Below are positions 59,500-64,000 of a DNA stretch of 64,000 bases, in pieces. Source of the stretch: Acheta domesticus (lineage: Eukaryota > Arthropoda > Insecta > Orthoptera > Gryllidae); assembly GCA_031308135.1 (NCBI GenBank), contig JAHLJT010009419.1, positions 38,371,221-38,435,220 of the forward strand. The letters are read 5' to 3'. The position numbers and the translations under genes are program-made. Within the stretch, counting starts at the first letter, position 1, and every line of letters starts with the position of its first letter. A model generated the notes under the pieces. That model ran no database searches. It was not told the DNA's origin and worked only from the letters and a program-made list of their open reading frames with translations.

Positions 59500-62400
59500 A
59501 ATAGGGGGGGGGGTGCATGAGAACTTATAACAGCCATGTCAAAATACGCAGATCGACAATCAACTTACGGGATTTTGTGAGGTCAGCTGAAAAAATTAGT
59601 GAAAAAAGGAAGAGGAAAAGTATAGAGGTTTAGGAATGATAAAATGGACAAATTTCAAGAGTGATAAAGGGAAACCGTAAAAACGACAAGCGATAGTAAA
59701 TAACTGATGTGTGTATGTATGAAAGAGAGAGAGAAAGAGAGTGTTCGTTTCAAACACTCTGTCTCTGAGAGAGAGACAATATGAGAGACAATTAGAGAGA
59801 TAAATGAAATCAACATGTTCACCCCTCCATGTATATGTATAGACATGTATATGCCCAACATATGACTTTGATATAACAAACTTTTCTCCAGTGTATCCTG
59901 ATAAAATATATTTAGAGAAATACATCCCTCAATACATCATTATCTAAAAAACATTAACTTTAAATCAGTAACGTGCAAAGACTTATTTTATAGTTGTTTT
60001 ACAAAAATATGTCCCCGATCGAACCAAACAAATTGTTCAGTAATTTGACCATTCAGCCTCCAACTGCAGTCTCGGTGTAATCAGTCTCCAATTGCATACA
60101 GAACATGGACGCAAACAGATAGTCATTGAGTGTCCCTTCACTTCTGAGAATGTGGTTGTTCCACGAAATGTGAAATCCACACCTGAGGACGAGCTCCGTT
60201 TCCCCCCCCCCCTTTAGCGTCAAGGAGAGCGACCTCTGCGGAGATCTGATGCGGAGTGCCAGAGCGCAATCTAGCCTCTTGGCTGCGAATCGAATGTCGA
60301 CGCTCCAACGACTTCTAGCAGATGGAATAGGAATTCCATTAATACATTACGCGAGCCTGCTATTCGCGAAAATCAATGCTCTGCCTTGCGGCCAGGATTA
60401 CCAACGTCAGCAGATCCTCGAAACCGACAAATTGGGAACTGCGGTAACTTTGGGTTAAGATCTGCATACACGTTTGAATACTAGTGAGATCTATGCCACT
60501 AATCAAATTACTAATTTTGCAGGATACACAGTGCTATTTATTGCAAGAGTAATTTGAGAACTTGTACGTATAAATGATAATTAATTAAATTTGCAAAACA
60601 CCATCTTACATTTTACTTACAAGCAACGAAAACTTCAATATTTTGTGTAAAATGTTAATATCATTTATTTCCTACTATGGCTTTAAATGCCAATATGTTT
60701 CATTCGTCAGCAATAAACGCTGATTGAAAATATAATTTACAACAGTTTGAGTGACACAGAATTGTATTATTTGAATTCTCGCAAATGATAAGAAAGTTGG
60801 TGAATATATTTTGTCAAGACTTCTTCGTGAGTGTTTTCAAGTAGTGTCTTTGAAGAATGAATTCGTAAGAGTTTTTTCGAATATACTATTATTAAAATTA
60901 TTGAGACTTCACATGATTATAACAATCATGGAAAACGTATGAATTTCAGAGTTGTAGGAAGCAGTAAATTTACTTTCTTCCAACTTCAAGAATTAACTCA
61001 GTGTGTTGCAATATTAATAGTCTCTAACGATACTACTTCTTGCGTAACTACCTGGCAAGGTGTTTTGAATTTAAAATCGCTTAACGAGTGTATCTGGGAA
61101 GACCGCTCGTTTAAGCCACTCATCTGCTCATTATAGGCATGAATTTCAGCCCACGCAAATTGGAAACTTGAATTTTAATTTTATGCTGGTGTAACTTCAC
61201 AAAACGTGCCAACCACTTTCCGTTACGGTAGTTTTATTAACTTTAAAAATGTAAACAGGGTAACATAAGCACTTATATTGCCATAGATCAAAAATCAGCG
61301 ATTTAAAAGACTTATTAAAGTAGTGTATAGTTTGGTGGTGAAACTTCGTATAAAGAGAATCCACTAAGAACGTAAAAAGAGATTAAGGAAATATCAATTA
61401 TTTTTTAGCATATTATTTCACTTCCTCTATTTTCTTCTTCTGGGAATGTCTAGCTTGGCGACGTTCACAGCGAGGCAACTGTTTGTAATCTCTACAATTA
61501 ATTTAAAACAATTGACGCTGTCTCGCGCAGAAATGAGCTTTTTATTGTCAATAATATGTCGGGGCATTCAACAATCTTTATTACAAATTAATTTTATCGT
61601 TTTAACTTCGATATTCTTTCCAGCGAAGTGGCACCTACTGGTTCTTGAAAATCATTCAAAAATTAGCTTCACATAATTGTAAGGGGTAAAGAAGTGATGA
61701 ACTTTGTAACAAATATTTATAACTCGGATTATCATCAATCCAACTTTTCAATAGATGCGGAATAAAATGACAGTTGATTTGCAATAAAAGTTTATTACAG
61801 AATCATTTACCTGGTAACATACCCTGCAGAGTTTTAGCATTTGCCTATTCACTTGAGATTTTTCTTGAAAGAGAATCGGAAATATTTTTCGAATCGAACA
61901 ATTTTTCTGAACTTTGCTTATCAGAATTCACAAAGTTAACTGCGAAAGAAATAATTCTTTTACTAGGAAAAATCAACCAAATATTATAGGAATTATTCAT
62001 ATTCCTAGCAATGGTATACACTTTTTCTCACAATATTACAGAATACAATCATTGCCTGAATATTTGCAGGATTGGTAACTCCATGAGGAAAGGGAATGGA
62101 CGACTAATTAAATAGCTTTAATAAGGGGGTCACGACACTTCAGGTACGATGTACTTTCCTTCCACAGGCAATCTTCTATATCGAGATAATTGGTCATTAG
62201 AAATTATTTCATTGCCCCGACACACTCTTTCTATCATCATAATCTACTCATCGAATCACTAACTCCTGTCTAAGCGGAAGAGAACACGTCATAATAAAGA
62301 AGAAATAGCGTTGTTTACCACAGGAGGTCCAGCAAGATGATGCGAATAGTAAAGCTCTTTGCACACGAGCACACTTTTTGTTAGTTTTCTCATGTTGGCA

Positions 62401-62640
62401 ACCGAAAATACCGGGATATATTTTTTTAAAGTCGTTCAATTTTGAATACTAACGAAACAGCCTGATGACCCGTAACGGAATACTCAAACACCAACAGTAC
62501 ATTCCAACAGACACATCGACATCAGAACACCGCAGCGGTGTTTTCGAAAACTAGAAACAACATAATACATCTTTCAGTGGGATCATGAGGGTCAGTGAGT
62601 ACGGCGGAACGGATCGCCAACGGGTCCGGAAAGGAAAAGT
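59500..62640. other. AT-rich spacer, no gene seen
   Basis: About 3.1 kb without a supported gene. Contains GA-rich simple sequence at 59725-59800 and a C-run at 60206-60215. The largest frames are under 110 codons and lack motifs. Confidence 0.45.
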
Positions 62641-62654
62641 GCGTTGCCGCGGCG

Positions 62655-62730
62655 GGGTGGAGCGGGCGGGGCGGGCGGGGCGGGGCGGGGCGGGGCGGGG
62701 CGGGGCGGGGCGGGGCGGGGCGGGCGAGGC
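62655..62730 (+). repeat. (GGGGC)n G-quadruplex-prone tract
   Basis: About ten tandem CGGGG units plus GGGCGGG variants. Runs of four guanines at 5-bp spacing satisfy the standard G-quadruplex pattern on the plus strand. The tract lies in a GC-rich island (62590-62900) just upstream of a SINE copy. Confidence 0.95.
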
Positions 62731-62917
62731 CCCGGGGCGGATGTGAGTGGTGGGAATGCAGGGGCGGTGGGGGCGATCGGTGGCACCTGAGCAAGAGCGA
62801 TGGCCAGTGGGCGCGCAGAGCCACGGCCGAACGCCGGGCCAGGAGGGGAGAGAGGGAGGAAACCAGGGCGAGAGGTGGAGAAAAGAACGCGAGACAGCGA
62901 ACCTGAACCACCGGCTG

Positions 62918-63440
62918 GGATTAGCTCAGGGGCAGCATTGCCGTTGAATCTATCCTGGAGGTCCTAGGATTTGAGCCCCAGCGTTGTCGGATTTTCGGCA
63001 TGAGCTAGAAAACTACGTCGAATTTCCCGCTGAATGGAGGATATTTCTGGAGACCACCGGCTACTCTGATCGGTAGTTTTCCGGGATTTCTTCCATTAGT
63101 ACCAGGAGAATGCCGGAGTAATAATCTAACAAATGGGGCAAGAATCGCATGCGATCTTTTCTTCGTCTCTCTTGCTCTGTCCTCTCTCCTAACACAAATT
63201 TACTCTTACATGCACCACACTACCACACATGTCGGAATGTCAGTTGGCAGCTTAGAGCTTGTCCCGCCTGGGGTGGTCCCCGTTGGTGGCAGATACCCGG
63301 AGGGGGAAAACCCCAGAAAGCCGAGTGTAGGACGGCACCGGATCTCACCACCGAGAGGCAAAAGAAAACTGCCAACTCCCCGAGTAAAACATTTACTACA
63401 ATAATGGGCCTAATGAACGTAGTTGTTGACGTTCCTGGAA
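62918..63440 (+). repeat. Long tRNA-derived SINE, family A, copy 5
   Basis: The best-preserved head of family A: A box GGGATTAGCTCAGGGGC (62918-62934) and B box GATTTGAGCCCC (62968-62979). The shared body follows: CTGATCGGTAGTTTTCCGGG, AACAAATGGGGCAAGAATCG, a CA-rich ACCACACTACCACACATG and GTCCCGCCTGGGG. It extends further 3' than copy 2, through GGATCTCACCACCGAGAGG to a boundary near 63440, so the full element may be over 500 bp. Confidence 0.85.
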
Positions 63441-64000
63441 GCATCAATAAATAATTTAATGCACCTGAAAAGGACGAAAGATAATGTGGGCAGGAAGAGT
63501 GGTTTAAAAAAAAGGAAGAAGGAAAATATGAGCAGAAAGAGAAGTAGAAAGAAAAGAAAGTGAAAAATCTCAGAGTTATAAAGGAAAAGAAAATAATATT
63601 AGTGATGGGCAATCATATTAAGAGAAATGTAACAGCCAAAAAGAAACCATTAAGTCTGAAATGCCTTTTCAAAGTCCTTGTAAGAGAACAAAGTTCATGG
63701 CAAAAGGGGAAATTTAATACCTAATTCTGGTAACAATCTTGGAATGATAGCTAAATGGGAAAAGGTGGAACTGGAGGAAGACAATAGGGTGTGATAATAA
63801 CAAGGCAATCAAGTTAGATCTTACGAGAAGTGCCCTTGCGAGAAGTGACAGCGTGGGGAACAAAGTAACAAGAGAGAACCGATGTATCAAGATATACTGG
63901 ATCCTACTGGAACTCAGGATAGTACATAAGCAAGTTCGAATAATAGAGTGACCACACTAAATTTGTCGTAAAAGAATAAAGTAATTCTTAACGAAAATTG
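63440..64000. other. Purine-rich to AT-rich window end, no gene seen
   Basis: 63470-63620 is A/G-rich like the tract at 27-47 kb. The rest is ordinary AT-rich DNA. No exon is supported. Confidence 0.4.

Overview
The window looks like AT-rich, repeat-dense chromosomal DNA from an insect (order not determinable from sequence alone). The evidence is spliced genes with GT-AG introns, a secreted protein resembling the arthropod DUF1091/CheA family, a decayed mariner transposase, several tRNA-derived SINE families, abundant micro- and minisatellites, and no sign of prokaryotic gene packing. No rRNA, functional tRNA or CRISPR was seen.

Two protein-coding genes are well supported. On the + strand at 17287-21558 is a five-exon gene, all introns phase 0, encoding a secreted protein of about 219 residues. 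It has a signal peptide and a fold resembling CheA/DUF1091 (MD-2-like lipid-binding) proteins, and a TATA box lies about 37 bp upstream of the ATG. On the - strand at 57341-52701 is a two-exon gene for a secreted C1q-domain protein of about 185 residues. Its very GC-rich exons are separated by a 4.1 kb AT-rich intron loaded with SINEs. Weaker candidates are an IS630/mariner-like DDE-transposon N-terminal exon (24280-23939, -), a possible mitochondrial-presequence first exon (25111-25148, +) and a possible small spliced transcript (50801-50230, -).

Layout: 1-5 kb has SINEs and AT-rich spacer, ending in a (CCGCCA)n island at 4.8-5.45 kb. A mariner pseudogene lies at 5.88-6.68 kb (-). From 6.97 to 16.1 kb there are VNTRs (a GTCC/GTCT tetranucleotide, a 37-bp unit, a 12-bp unit), two SINE copies and fold-back palindromes. 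The CheA-like gene occupies 17.2-21.6 kb, with retroelement debris in its introns. A pyrimidine-rich block lies at 21.9-23.0 kb, and promoter-like sequence with palindromes at 24.2-25.2 kb.

From about 27 to 46.9 kb the + strand is an extraordinary purine-rich tract. Its first two thirds form a degenerate satellite with GAACATGCAA / GTGCATGC boxes in monomers of roughly 140 bp. At 33.0-37.6 kb the monomers are organised into higher-order units of about 1.1 kb. A second purine-rich block lies at 47.6-49.2 kb. The C1q gene follows at 52.7-57.3 kb, then a GC-rich minisatellite (58.5-59.1 kb), AT-rich spacer, a (GGGGC)n tract (62.66-62.73 kb) and another SINE copy.

The two confident genes have no evident functional link; both encode secreted recognition-type proteins. 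The most unusual structure is the strand-asymmetric satellite. I found no evidence of a novel multi-gene system.
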